A stretch of DNA of 64,000 bases, taken from Stutzerimonas stutzeri SDM-LAC. GTDB taxonomy: Bacteria > Pseudomonadota > Gammaproteobacteria > Pseudomonadales > Pseudomonadaceae. This document shows, in pieces, positions 47,696 to 56,279 of the stretch. The stretch spans positions 19,509-83,508 of the forward strand of contig NZ_AGSX01000067.1 of assembly GCF_000235745.1 (NCBI RefSeq). The letters run 5' to 3'. The notes beneath the pieces were generated by a model. The model made no database searches. It had not been told where the DNA came from and saw only the letters and a list, made by a program, of their open reading frames with translations. Position numbers and translations under genes: made by a program. Within the stretch, counting starts at the first letter, position 1. Each line of letters opens with the position of its first letter.

Positions 47696-48646
47696 ATGCT
47701 GAACAGCAACGTCCAAGGCATTCCTAACCGGATCGAAAAGACCAGAGCACTCGTAATAGCACCTCCCGTTTTGTGCATTTACGATGAGGCCTATTATAAC
47801 TCAACGGTAATGTTCTTCGACGAGTTCGAATATCATATATTTACTCGATTTGATTATGTGGAACTAGACTTTTCTTCCACCATAGAGATAACCGCCGCAG
47901 CCGCCTTAATACTTTTCGCAAAAATAACGCGCTGTCAATGCTGGGCACCTCCACAACTATTCTCCAACCCCGACCAAATAATAGAATTAATTTTACCAAC
48001 CGAAAAAAAGCTTAAAAAACGAATTGTTGATTCTGGGCTTTGGTCAGCCATCAAACCTGGAGGCCAAAGAAAGCTCGCGAAACTCTGGAGAGATAATAAA
48101 AACCCCTACAAGACGGGAAGCGACCCAGCCAATGAACTAGGGGACATGATTCGACTTTTAAGGCAGCAGTTTAACAAAACAGTTCCTAGGCACATCGTAG
48201 CTGCTATCCAAGAAGCTTATCTGAATATTGCGCATCACGCCTATGAAGAATTTAAGCATGCAGAGGAACCACTCCATGAATTTATGGTCGGTCGGTGGTG
48301 GCAGTTTGCACAAAAAGACCCTAAAACAAATCATATGGCGGTTGTCATATATGACATGGGATCAGGAATACCAAAATCTATTTCTGACAAAACCTTTACC
48401 GGCTCAGACAGCAGCGAAATACATAAAGCTATGCAGACAGGAGTTACCCGCCTAAATATTCAAGGAAGAGGAATGGGTTTTGACAACATAAAAAAGCCCA
48501 TTGAGCATAATGCTACAGCTGACTATCTTGGAATTTACAGCGGCAAGGGAAAAATATTTTATAGGCGTGGAAAGGTCATTGAAAGCGTGGACCACGATCA
48601 CACCATAGGTGGAACTCTAATTGAATGGGTTTTCGGAGAAGAATAA
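47696..48646 (+). CDS. STAS-like / GHKL ATPase fusion protein
   Basis: A 316-residue soluble protein, first gene of the island operon. Residues about 50-80 (YVELDFSSTIEITAAAALIL) resemble a STAS fold. The C-terminal half is a GHKL ATPase: N box IQEAYLNIAHHAYE (Glu173, Asn177), G1 YDMGSGIP (Asp220), G2 GRGMGF (257-262) and a terminal GTLIEWVF. The N box ending HAY is close to the pattern in the anti-sigma kinases RsbW and SpoIIAB, not to sensor kinases. There is no His-phosphotransfer domain or membrane segment. Its function is unknown; a kinase or switch acting on the next gene product is inferred. Confidence 0.8.
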   Translation: MLNSNVQGIPNRIEKTRALVIAPPVLCIYDEAYYNSTVMFFDEFEYHIFTRFDYVELDFSSTIEITAAAALILFAKITRCQCWAPPQLFSNPDQIIELILPTEKKLKKRIVDSGLWSAIKPGGQRKLAKLWRDNKNPYKTGSDPANELGDMIRLLRQQFNKTVPRHIVAAIQEAYLNIAHHAYEEFKHAEEPLHEFMVGRWWQFAQKDPKTNHMAVVIYDMGSGIPKSISDKTFTGSDSSEIHKAMQTGVTRLNIQGRGMGFDNIKKPIEHNATADYLGIYSGKGKIFYRRGKVIESVDHDHTIGGTLIEWVFGEE

Positions 48647-48975
48647 TGACAGTTAAATACATAGATATGCAAAAGTTTTCTCTCACTCCATATGGACGAT
48701 ATCCAAAAGATGGAACAGATAACGGAGAGACCTTTAGAAAGCAATTTCTTGAACCTGCTTTTCGAGACCCAGAAATTGATAAAGTAATTGTGAATCTAGA
48801 TTCTGTACAAGACGGATATGAATACGGTTCATCTTTTCTTGAAGAGTCTTTCGGTGGTCTAGTAAGGTCGAGCGGAATCCCAGCAGAGGTTGTGTTTCGA
48901 AAATTAGAAATAAAAACTATATTTATAGACTACATACAGGAGATAAATGAGTATATAAAAAGGGCTGCAGCATGA
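48646..48975 (+). CDS. DUF4325-like STAS-fold protein
   Basis: A 109-residue protein whose YGSSFLEESFGGLVRSSG (residues 60-77) and VIVNLDSVQDGYEY match the STAS-like DUF4325 pattern. Such proteins resemble anti-anti-sigma factors, which are substrates of GHKL kinases. The ATG overlaps the previous stop by one base (TAATG), and the next gene overlaps its end by four bases, so the three are tightly coupled. The usual phosphorylated Ser cannot be assigned with confidence; Ser62 and Ser63 lie in the equivalent loop. Cytoplasmic, AT-rich codon use unlike the chromosome. Role unknown. Confidence 0.75.
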   Translation: MTVKYIDMQKFSLTPYGRYPKDGTDNGETFRKQFLEPAFRDPEIDKVIVNLDSVQDGYEYGSSFLEESFGGLVRSSGIPAEVVFRKLEIKTIFIDYIQEINEYIKRAAA

Positions 48976-49424
48976 ACCAAAACACCCCCTACTGGATTTC
49001 ACTATTATCACCGTTGCTGGTAATAGTTGGATGGTACATTGTTTACTATAATTCCAATAGAGTCGCCAAGCGATCCGAAGCCTACAACATTGTTTCAAAA
49101 GCGATTGAAAAAGTTTTATCTCTTGATTCTCGATGCGCAGATTACTGGCTTTCTAACAAAGAGCAGCAACCTAAGAAATGGCTCGCGGGAACGCTCGCGG
49201 AAATACAAGGGATTCGCACCTTGCTGGAAATGCTCGAAGAGCATCATAATTTCAAAGAAAAAAACGATATTTTAGTTAAAATAAGAATGGCTGCAACATT
49301 GAATGCAGAAAAAGCAGCCACCATGACAACTTCCGAGCTTAAATCCAAGAAACAAGACCAATCCGCAGCCATGAATTACACTGTCAAGTTGCTTTACAAC
49401 TATTATCGATCATTAAACGCATAG
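48972..49424 (+). CDS. Single-pass membrane protein of the island operon
   Basis: A 150-residue protein I do not recognise. An N-terminal membrane helix (WISLLSPLLVIVGWYIVYY, about residues 8-26) is followed by a basic, helical cytoplasmic domain with coiled-coil tendency (LEMLEEHHNFKEKNDILVKI). The last third is rich in Lys/Ser/Ala. It overlaps the DUF4325-like gene by four bases (ATGA). In context it might be the membrane effector or sensor partnered by the GHKL/STAS pair; nothing in the sequence shows an enzymatic motif. A hairpin starts at its stop codon. Confidence 0.75.
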   Translation: MNQNTPYWISLLSPLLVIVGWYIVYYNSNRVAKRSEAYNIVSKAIEKVLSLDSRCADYWLSNKEQQPKKWLAGTLAEIQGIRTLLEMLEEHHNFKEKNDILVKIRMAATLNAEKAATMTTSELKSKKQDQSAAMNYTVKLLYNYYRSLNA

Positions 49425-49447
49425 CCGAGGCAGTAAAGTGTCTCGGC
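49424..49447 (+). terminator. Hairpin at the end of the three-gene operon
   Basis: GCCGAGGCA and TGTCTCGGC form a 9-bp stem (one G.T pair) with a GTAAAG loop, beginning at the stop codon of the last gene. There is no T tract, so it is a weak or Rho-assisted terminator at best. Confidence 0.5.
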
Positions 49448-49561
49448 CACTGTCGAAAAGTGGCGAAATCAATGCGATCTAGAGCGGAACAAAGCTCGCA
49501 CTCACATGGGGCAGGCCTAGCAAAGCCGAACACAGCCGGCCAACTGCGAGCCAGAAAACGA

Positions 49562-49586
49562 GTTCGACTCCCACTGCCTTCCGCCA
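49562..49586. repeat. att repeat, distal end of the island
   Basis: An exact 25-base copy of the 3' end of tRNA-Sec, not part of a full tRNA gene. It marks the far junction of the island. The remaining 182 nt before the LprI-like gene contain only flanking sequence similar to that just after selC; I see no gene. Confidence 0.88.
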
Positions 49587-49768
49587 TTTCCCGCTCTGAG
49601 AACCCAGAATTTCGCGACCTCCAGCTACCCAGCTGAAGCGGCTTCGGCCTGGGGCTTTTCATTCGGATCGCATAAGTATCGCGGCTCGTCGGCTAACGTG
49701 ACATGGCTTATCCGCAGGAGAGTTAGGCAAACACACTCACATGTTGATCCCTAGCGCTCGAAATAACC

Positions 49769-50203
49769 CTACCCGCCAATAAGGTTCGCCTTGAATGAAT
49801 TGTGAGGTGCCCCCCGAGAATACGAGGGGCAACTCAGATCGCCTTCTTGGCAGCTGGCTATCAGCTTCATCTCCAGAAGGCGAGCCTCCGCCTGTGACGC
49901 CAGGCATTGAGCAAGAACCATCCGGTATGCACTTCCACCGCGAACCCCACTAGCCTTGAACTTACAGGACGATTCTCGGAACTGCTGCCAATCTGATTGA
50001 GCGGTATGTAGCAGTTCCCGCTGCTCTGGGCTCAGTCTGTCTGCGTAGGTGCTCAAGAATTCATCTAGCCTAGCGTCTGCTACCTTGAGCGCTGCGCCCG
50101 CGCATTGGTTCATTGCTGACTGGGTCGTCGCGGCTCCGTAACACGACTCATCAGACGGACCAGCGGAAACCTGAAGCAGCGTTGCAAGAAGCATTGGGAG
50201 CAT
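49769..50203 (-). CDS. Lysozyme inhibitor LprI-like protein (DUF1311)
   Basis: A 144-residue secreted protein with a short signal sequence (MLPMLLATLLQVSAG) followed by an LprI/DUF1311 domain: MNQCAGAALKVADARLDEFL, the central DWQQFRESSCKFKASG and RMVLAQCLASQAEARLLEMK. Four cysteines could form two disulfides. The family includes mycobacterial LprI, which inhibits lysozyme, but function varies. It lies about 180 nt outside the island, so whether it is native is unclear; the signal sequence is short and an upstream start is possible. Confidence 0.8.
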   Translation of the reverse strand: MLPMLLATLLQVSAGPSDESCYGAATTQSAMNQCAGAALKVADARLDEFLSTYADRLSPEQRELLHTAQSDWQQFRESSCKFKASGVRGGSAYRMVLAQCLASQAEARLLEMKLIASCQEGDLSCPSYSRGAPHNSFKANLIGG

Positions 50204-50545
50204 GAGCCACCTCCAGTGGCGCCTAGCGTTTGGTTAAGGAAAGTCAAATACGGTCGTCGCTGTGCCCTTACGCTGGTCGACATGTGGGTGCCCAGCATAG
50301 TGCAGCTGAGGTTGTGCTACAGCTAACAGATGTCGTGTGGCTTGGCTCTCGCCTGACGATTCGATCCTCCCTCGCTTGTACCGTCGCGCCGGAAGCGCTT
50401 TCGATTCCCGGCATGACGACTTCTCGCGCATCGAAACCGCTAGATATTTCCAATAGTTCCTATAGGCAAAAGCGATCTACCGATGGAGCGCAAGCGGCGC
50501 GATCCTGGTCTAGGATTTCCCCACGCGAAATAAAGGAGATCAAGC
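50204..50545. other. Intergenic region before the cyclopropane synthase gene
   Basis: Nothing coding is seen in this gap of about 340 nt; the short open frames lack ribosome sites. CTAGGAT at 50512-50518 is a possible stress-sigma-type -10 element for cfa, at a fitting distance from its start. Confidence 0.4.
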
Positions 50546-51727
50546 ATGTTGGCGACATTGCTTCCGATTTTGCAGGAATTGGATCTTCCGCTGCGCCTCC
50601 GCTTGTGGGACGGGAAGGAAATGGATCTGGGCCCCGCCCCATGCGTGACGCTGGAGATCAGGGACCCCAATTTGATACCGCAGCTCGCCCGCCCCAGCCT
50701 CGATCTGCTCGGCGGTGCCTATGTAGAAGGTCAGATCGACCTGCACGGGCCGCTTGAGGAGATCATCCGTATTGGTGATGAGATCACCAAGGCGCTGGGC
50801 GAGGAGGAATCCTCGCTGCCGACCCGCGAGGCGCATGACAAGGCCACCGATGCCGAGGCCATTTCCTATCACTACGACTTGTCCAACGCGTTCTATCAGC
50901 TCTGGCTCGACCGCGACATGGTCTATTCCTGTGCGTACTTCGAGACCGGCAGTGAAGACCTCGACCAGGCGCAGCAAGCCAAGCTGCGTCATCTGTGTCG
51001 CAAACTGCGGTTGAAGCCTGGCGACCGCCTGCTCGATGTCGGCTGCGGCTGGGGCGGGCTGGCGCGTTTTGCTGCGCGCGAATATGGCGCTGAGGTGGTC
51101 GGCATCACCCTCAGCCGCGAGCAGTTGAAGCTGGGACGCGAGCGGGTCGCCGCCGAAGGGCTTGAGCGACAGGTTCGACTGGAGGTGATGGACTACCGCG
51201 ACCTGCCCACGGACGGCCAGTTCGACAAGGTGGTCAGCGTCGGCATGTTCGAACATGTCGGCCACGCCAATCTGCCGTTGTACTGCCGCCAGCTGGCAGC
51301 GCTGGTGCGCCCCGGCGGGCTGGTGATGAATCATGGCATCACCTCACGGCATATCGACGGCAGGCCGGTGAGCCACGGCGCAGGCGAATTCATCAACCAC
51401 TATGTGTTTCCCCACGGCGAGCTGCCGCATCTCGCGGCAATCAGTTCGTGCATCAGCGAGTCGGGGCTGGAGATCGTCGATGTGGAAAGCCTGCGTCTGC
51501 ACTATGCGCGCACGTTGCAATGCTGGAGCGAACGGCTGGAGTCGCGGCTGGAGGAAGCGCAACAGATGATCCCCGAGCGGGCGCTGCGCATTTGGCGGGT
51601 GTATCTGGCGGGCTGTGCCTACGGTTTCCGCCGCAACTGGATCAATCTGCACCAGATCCTTGCCAGCAAGCCGCTGCCCGACGGCTCTCACGAACTGCCC
51701 TGGTCGCGCGCGGACATCTATCGGTAG
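50546..51727 (+). CDS. cfa: Cyclopropane-fatty-acyl-phospholipid synthase family methyltransferase
   Basis: Transfers a methylene group from S-adenosylmethionine to unsaturated acyl chains of membrane phospholipids. The 393 residues include an N-terminal lipid-binding region, ISYHYDLSNAFYQLWLDRDMVYSCAYF (typical of this family), the cofactor loop LLDVGCGWGGLARFA (about 161-175) and VGMFEHVG. A good AAAGGAG precedes the ATG. Length and start match the Pseudomonas CfaA/CfaB-type proteins; which paralogue this is cannot be said. Membrane-associated at the inner face. Confidence 0.93.
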   Translation: MLATLLPILQELDLPLRLRLWDGKEMDLGPAPCVTLEIRDPNLIPQLARPSLDLLGGAYVEGQIDLHGPLEEIIRIGDEITKALGEEESSLPTREAHDKATDAEAISYHYDLSNAFYQLWLDRDMVYSCAYFETGSEDLDQAQQAKLRHLCRKLRLKPGDRLLDVGCGWGGLARFAAREYGAEVVGITLSREQLKLGRERVAAEGLERQVRLEVMDYRDLPTDGQFDKVVSVGMFEHVGHANLPLYCRQLAALVRPGGLVMNHGITSRHIDGRPVSHGAGEFINHYVFPHGELPHLAAISSCISESGLEIVDVESLRLHYARTLQCWSERLESRLEEAQQMIPERALRIWRVYLAGCAYGFRRNWINLHQILASKPLPDGSHELPWSRADIYR

Positions 51728-51766
51728 CATTCAGCCTGGCTGCGGTGCGCCAGGCTGGCTCAAGCC

Positions 51767-52618
51767 TCAGCGCAACAACAGCAGCGGCGTGGTGGTCGTG
51801 CGGATCATGTTGCTGGTGGTGCTACCAACCAGAAACTGACGAATCCGCGAATGGCCGTAGGCGCCCATCACCAGCAGGTCGATACCGTGCTCGGCCTGGT
51901 ACGCATGTAGTGTGGGCTCGACCTCACCGGCGCGGATCGCGATATGCACCTCGAAGCCTCCCGCCGTCAGCGCATCGCGGGCGGACTCCAGCAGCGCGCG
52001 GCCGTCGCCGGTATCCTCGCTGATCATCACCAGATGGATCGGAATGCCCTGGAACAGCGGGCTCGATGCGATCATTTCGACGCCCTTGCGGGTGGTGTCG
52101 CTGCCATCGAAGGCCAGCATGACGCTGGTCGGTACGCTGAAGTTTGCCGGGGTGACCAGGATCGGTCGGTGCAGGGTGCGAATCACGCTCTCCAGCTGGC
52201 TGCCGATCAGTTGTCGGTCGCTGCCGCTGTCCTCGCCCTGCTTGCCGATTACCAGCAGCCGGGTGTCGCGCTCCAGCTCATGCAGGCTTTCGACCAGGTC
52301 GCCATGGCGCTGCCGCGCTTCGGGCTGCATGACCCCGGCGTTAAGGACGCGCTGCTTGGCCGCGTCGAGCATCATCCGGCCTTCTTCCAGCGCCAGCTTG
52401 CTGCGCTTGGCGTCCAAGGCAGCCAGCTCTTCGAGCAGGTACTCGCGACTGCCCAGGCCAATGATGCCGCTGAGATTGCCGGCTGCCGGGTACTGCTGAT
52501 GATCGAGCACATGCAGCAGGGTCAGCGGCGCGCCGAGCTTCAGGCTAGCCCAGGCGGCGCAGTCGCACACCGCAGCCGCCTGTGGGGAACCGTCGATACA
52601 CGCTAATACCTGATTCAT
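51767..52618 (-). CDS. Universal stress protein with two UspA domains
   Basis: A 283-residue tandem UspA protein. The first domain begins VLACIDGSPQAAAVCDCAAWA; the second begins SVMLAFDGSDTTRKGVEMIA and ends with the ATP-binding-type loop MGAYGHSRIRQFLVGSTTSNM. It is soluble and probably a stress or energy sensor. AGGAG eight bases upstream supports the start. It follows the SulP transporter gene on the same strand with a 14-nt gap, and the pairing of UspA proteins with SulP/SLC26 carriers is common, suggesting regulation of transport. Confidence 0.92.
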   Translation of the reverse strand: MNQVLACIDGSPQAAAVCDCAAWASLKLGAPLTLLHVLDHQQYPAAGNLSGIIGLGSREYLLEELAALDAKRSKLALEEGRMMLDAAKQRVLNAGVMQPEARQRHGDLVESLHELERDTRLLVIGKQGEDSGSDRQLIGSQLESVIRTLHRPILVTPANFSVPTSVMLAFDGSDTTRKGVEMIASSPLFQGIPIHLVMISEDTGDGRALLESARDALTAGGFEVHIAIRAGEVEPTLHAYQAEHGIDLLVMGAYGHSRIRQFLVGSTTSNMIRTTTTPLLLLR

Positions 52619-52632
52619 CGTCGTTTCTCCTC

Positions 52633-54120
52633 TCAGTGACCGATGAGACCATCGGTGGCGTCGGGCTTGTCGTGGACACCGAAGCGGTCAACGATGGTCG
52701 CGCTGGCTTCATTCAGACCCAGCACCTCGACTTCGGTGCCCTCGCGACGGAACTTGAGCACCACCTTATCGAGTGCCGACACGGCGGTGATGTCCCAGAA
52801 ATGCGCCTGGTTGAGGTCGATGACGACCTTTGCGACGGCTTCCTTGAAGTCGAATGCGGCAGTGAACTTGTCTGACGAACTGAAGAACACCTGGCCCACC
52901 ACGCGATAAGTGCGCAGGTTGCCTTCGTCATCCAGCTCCGAGTCGATGTGCAGGTAGTGCCCGACCTTGTTGGCGAAGAACATCGCTGCCAACAGCACGC
53001 CGGCCAGCACGCCGTACGCCAGGTTATGGGTGAACACCACCACCACCACGGTCACCACCATGACGATATTGGTGGAGAGCGGGTAATGCTTGAGGTTGCG
53101 CAGCGAATCCCAGCTGAAGGTGCCGATGGACACCATGATCATCACCGCCACCAGCGCGGCCATCGGGATCTGGCCGACCCAGTCACTGAGAAACACCACC
53201 ATCAGCAGTAGCACCACACCAGCGATCAATGTCGACAAACGCGTGCGACCACCAGATTTCACGTTGATCACCGATTGGCCGATCATCGCGCAACCCGCCA
53301 TGCCGCCAAACAGCCCGGAGACGATGTTGGCGACACCCTGCCCCTTGCACTCGCGGTTCTTGTCGCTGCCGGTGTCGGTCAGGTCATCGACGATGGTCGC
53401 CGTCATCAGCGACTCCAGCAGGCCCACCACCGCCAGCGCGGCGGAGTACGGGAAGATGATCGCCAGGGTCTCGAAGCTCAGCGGCACGTCTGGCCAGAGG
53501 AATACCGGCAGCGTATCGGGCAAATCGCCCATGTCACCAACGGTGCGGATGTCCAGCCCCAGGTAGATGGCCACGGCGGTCAACGTAAGGATGCATACCA
53601 GCGGCGAAGGAATGATTCGACCGATCTTTGGCACATAGGGGAACAGGTAGATGATGCCCAGACCGGCAGCGGTCATCGCGTAGACATGCCAGGTGACGTC
53701 CGTCAGCTCCGGCAACTGCGCCATGAAGATCAGGATGGCCAGCGCGTTGACGAAACCGGTGACCACCGAGCGCGAGACGAAACGCATCAGCGAGCCGAGG
53801 CGCAGGTAGCCCGCGCCGATCTGCAGCACGCCGCAGAGCAGGGTCGCCGCCATCAGATACTGCAAACCATGATCGCGAACCAGCGTCACCATCAGCAGCG
53901 CCATGGCGCCGGTGGCCGCCGAAATCATGCCTGGGCGGCCGCCGGCGAAGGCGATCACAACCGCGATGCAGAAGGACGCGTAAAGACCGACCCGCGGATC
54001 GACACCGGCGATGATCGAGAAGGCAATCGCCTCAGGAATCAGAGCGAGGGCGACGACGAGACCGGAAAGCACGTCGCCACGAATGTTGCCGAACCAGTTT
54101 TGCTTGATCGAGTGGAGCAT
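52633..54120 (-). CDS. SulP/SLC26-family anion transporter
   Basis: A 495-residue inner-membrane carrier for sulfate, bicarbonate or dicarboxylates. The N-terminus contains the SulP signature [19 protein letters not shown]; about ten to twelve membrane segments follow, with [11 protein letters not shown] and [15 protein letters not shown]. The C-terminal cytoplasmic STAS domain (about 400-490) includes [23 protein letters not shown]. The substrate cannot be read from sequence. It is the first gene of a pair with a universal stress protein gene. Confidence 0.93.
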   Translation of the reverse strand: MLHSIKQNWFGNIRGDVLSGLVVALALIPEAIAFSIIAGVDPRVGLYASFCIAVVIAFAGGRPGMISAATGAMALLMVTLVRDHGLQYLMAATLLCGVLQIGAGYLRLGSLMRFVSRSVVTGFVNALAILIFMAQLPELTDVTWHVYAMTAAGLGIIYLFPYVPKIGRIIPSPLVCILTLTAVAIYLGLDIRTVGDMGDLPDTLPVFLWPDVPLSFETLAIIFPYSAALAVVGLLESLMTATIVDDLTDTGSDKNRECKGQGVANIVSGLFGGMAGCAMIGQSVINVKSGGRTRLSTLIAGVVLLLMVVFLSDWVGQIPMAALVAVMIMVSIGTFSWDSLRNLKHYPLSTNIVMVVTVVVVVFTHNLAYGVLAGVLLAAMFFANKVGHYLHIDSELDDEGNLRTYRVVGQVFFSSSDKFTAAFDFKEAVAKVVIDLNQAHFWDITAVSALDKVVLKFRREGTEVEVLGLNEASATIVDRFGVHDKPDATDGLIGH

Positions 54121-54491
54121 CGGGGTATCCAGAACATAAGCACAACCTGCGCGCCGAAACGCTATGCGGTTGATACGAGGCTAGTTTCAAATTCGAGTAT
54201 GGGTGCAGTCCACGCACATCAGGCGCGGCGCACGACAGAACACAACCGCGCCCATGCACGCGGTCGCCGTCAGACATTGGGGGTGTTGCGCTATGGCGGG
54301 CCAGGCAGCCAGGTCACGGATCTCGGCTCTCATGGAGATTTCGGTGATCGAGGGCACCGAAAAGGCCGGCAAGGATACCGAAACCCACTCGTCATCGCGA
54401 CCCGCTCGCCCCCGGCAGCCGATCAGCGACACGGCAAACCATCATGCAGGCACTTTGGCTTACCATGCGAAATCCTCATAGCGAGCCCGCC
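54121..54491. other. Intergenic region between sulP and dctB
   Basis: A divergent gap of about 370 nt. Open frames here have no coding character, and no repeat or RNA gene was recognised. It should contain the promoters of both flanking genes. Confidence 0.4.
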
Positions 54492-56252
54492 ATGCCTGCC
54501 CTCTCCAGCCGCCTCCGTGTCGTTCTCATCGTCTTGCTGATCATCGTTGGGCTGCTGCTGAGCATGTACGGGGCCGGGCGCATCGCCGAGCGGCGTGCCT
54601 GGGCCGAGCGCAGCCAGGAAGCGGCCGGCCAGCTCGATCTGTACGCTCAGGCGATCCATACGCAGGTGCAGCGTTTCCGCTCGGTACCGGCGTTGTTGGC
54701 ACTGGACAGTGACATCCAGGCGCTGCTGAACAACCCCGGCGATCAGGCCCTGCGCGAGCAACTCAACCAGCGGCTGGAGGAGCAGAATCAGGCCGCGGGC
54801 TCCTCGGTGCTCTACCTGCTCGACCGCCATGGCGAAACCCTCGCGGCGAGCAACTGGCGCGACTGGAGCAGCTTTGTTGGGAACAACTACGCCTTCCGTC
54901 CGTATTTCCTCGATGCGCTGGCGAACGACTCCGGGCGCTACTTCGCCGTCGGCGTGACCACCGGCATCCCCGGTTACTTTCTGTCCAGCTCGGTGAAAAA
55001 CGGCGCTGGTGAGGTGATCGGTGTGCTGGTGGTCAAGCTGGAGCTGGAAGAGATGCAGCGCGAGTGGGTCGGGCAGTCGGGCATTCTGCTGATCACCGAT
55101 TCGCTGGATATCGTCATTCTCACCAACCGCCCCGCCTGGCGCTTCCGCTATCTACGCCCGCTGAGCGAAGCGGTACGCGACCGCCTCGTTGCGGTGCGCC
55201 GTTACGCTGAGCAGAACCTGCAGCCGCTGGTGAGCCAGAGCCTGCAGCGCATCACCGAGAACAGCGAGCGGCGCCTGGTCGACGGGCCCGATGGTCGCCG
55301 CGATTACCTGTGGCAACGCCTGGAGTTGCCGGAAGAAGACTGGACCCTGCACCTGTTGCAGGAGCCGCAACTGGTAGCTGCCAACGTCCGCAGTTACCGC
55401 CTGGCCGCAGCGGGCGTGTGGATGACGCTCGCGTTCCTGCTCTTGTACCTGGCCCAGCGGCGCAAGACCCGTCGGGTCGAGCAACGCAGCCGCAACGAAC
55501 TGGAGCGCTTGGTCGAAGAGCGTACCCGCGAGCTGAATACGGCGCAGGACGAGCTGGTACACGCCGCCCGCATGGCCGCCCTGGGCCAGATGTCCGCCGC
55601 CCTCGCCCATGAAATCAACCAGCCCCTGACGGCCCTGCGCATGCAGCTGGCCAGCCAGCGGCTACTGCTCGACAACGGCCGCACCGAGGCTGTGCGTGAA
55701 GGCCTGGGCCAGGTCGAAGGGTTGCTCGAACGGATGGCGGCGCTGACCAGCCACCTGAAAACCTTCGCACGCAAAAGCCCCGCCGGCCTGCGTCAGCGAT
55801 TGAACCTGGCCGATGTACTGGAGCAGGCACTGCAATTGCTCGGCCCGCGCATCCGTAGCGACGGCGTCGATGTGTTGCTGCAGATACCGGCTGACGCCTG
55901 GGTCAGCGGCGACGGCATCCGTCTGGAACAGGTACTGATCAACCTGCTGACCAACGCGCTCGATGCCATGCAGGGCTGTCAGGTCCGTCAACTGCGCATC
56001 GACTGCCAACGTGACCGCCAGAGCTGGACGCTGAGCGTTGCCGACAGCGGCGGCGGCATCGCCAGTGAACATCTGGATCAGGTCTTCGAACCCTTTTTCA
56101 CCACCAAACCGGTCGGCCAGGGCCTCGGCTTGGGATTGGCCGTTTCCTACGGCATCGTGCGCGATCTCGGTGGCGACCTGGAGGTGTGCAACGACGCCCT
56201 CGGCGCGGTGTTCGTGCTGCACCTGCCGGCAGCCGAACCTGTCGACGAGTAG
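54492..56252 (+). CDS. dctB: C4-dicarboxylate sensor histidine kinase DctB
   Basis: A membrane sensor kinase that detects periplasmic C4-dicarboxylates and phosphorylates DctD. The 586 residues have an N-terminal membrane helix, a periplasmic double-PAS/Cache region (SSVLYLLDRHGETLAASNWRD; NNYAFRPYFLDAL), a second helix near 310-330, a coiled coil, and the kinase core with phosphoacceptor AALAHEINQPLTAL. ATP motifs are NLLTNALDA, DSGGGI and GLGLGLAVSYGI. The first ATG is uncertain: codons at 54444 and 54465 are also in frame. dctD follows 27 nt downstream. Confidence 0.93.
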   Translation: MPALSSRLRVVLIVLLIIVGLLLSMYGAGRIAERRAWAERSQEAAGQLDLYAQAIHTQVQRFRSVPALLALDSDIQALLNNPGDQALREQLNQRLEEQNQAAGSSVLYLLDRHGETLAASNWRDWSSFVGNNYAFRPYFLDALANDSGRYFAVGVTTGIPGYFLSSSVKNGAGEVIGVLVVKLELEEMQREWVGQSGILLITDSLDIVILTNRPAWRFRYLRPLSEAVRDRLVAVRRYAEQNLQPLVSQSLQRITENSERRLVDGPDGRRDYLWQRLELPEEDWTLHLLQEPQLVAANVRSYRLAAAGVWMTLAFLLLYLAQRRKTRRVEQRSRNELERLVEERTRELNTAQDELVHAARMAALGQMSAALAHEINQPLTALRMQLASQRLLLDNGRTEAVREGLGQVEGLLERMAALTSHLKTFARKSPAGLRQRLNLADVLEQALQLLGPRIRSDGVDVLLQIPADAWVSGDGIRLEQVLINLLTNALDAMQGCQVRQLRIDCQRDRQSWTLSVADSGGGIASEHLDQVFEPFFTTKPVGQGLGLGLAVSYGIVRDLGGDLEVCNDALGAVFVLHLPAAEPVDE

Positions 56253-56279
56253 ACTGGCAGCAGGCATAAGGAGCGAGAC

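Larger units (their letters stand above)
46547..49586. mobile_element. Small genomic island integrated at selC
   Basis: The segment between the two 25-bp repeats contains, in order, a frameshifted small membrane protein gene, a truncated integrase, a small phage-type regulator and an AT-rich three-gene operon. The base composition of 47640-49430 is visibly AT-rich against GC-rich flanks, pointing to horizontal transfer. The integrase lacks its N-terminal two-thirds, so the element is probably immobile by itself. selC is a common integration site in enterobacteria; here it hosts only about 3 kb. Confidence 0.85.

Noticed and set aside
49562-49586. Second tRNA gene
   Set aside because: Only the 3' 25 bases of tRNA-Sec are present, with no rest of the cloverleaf.
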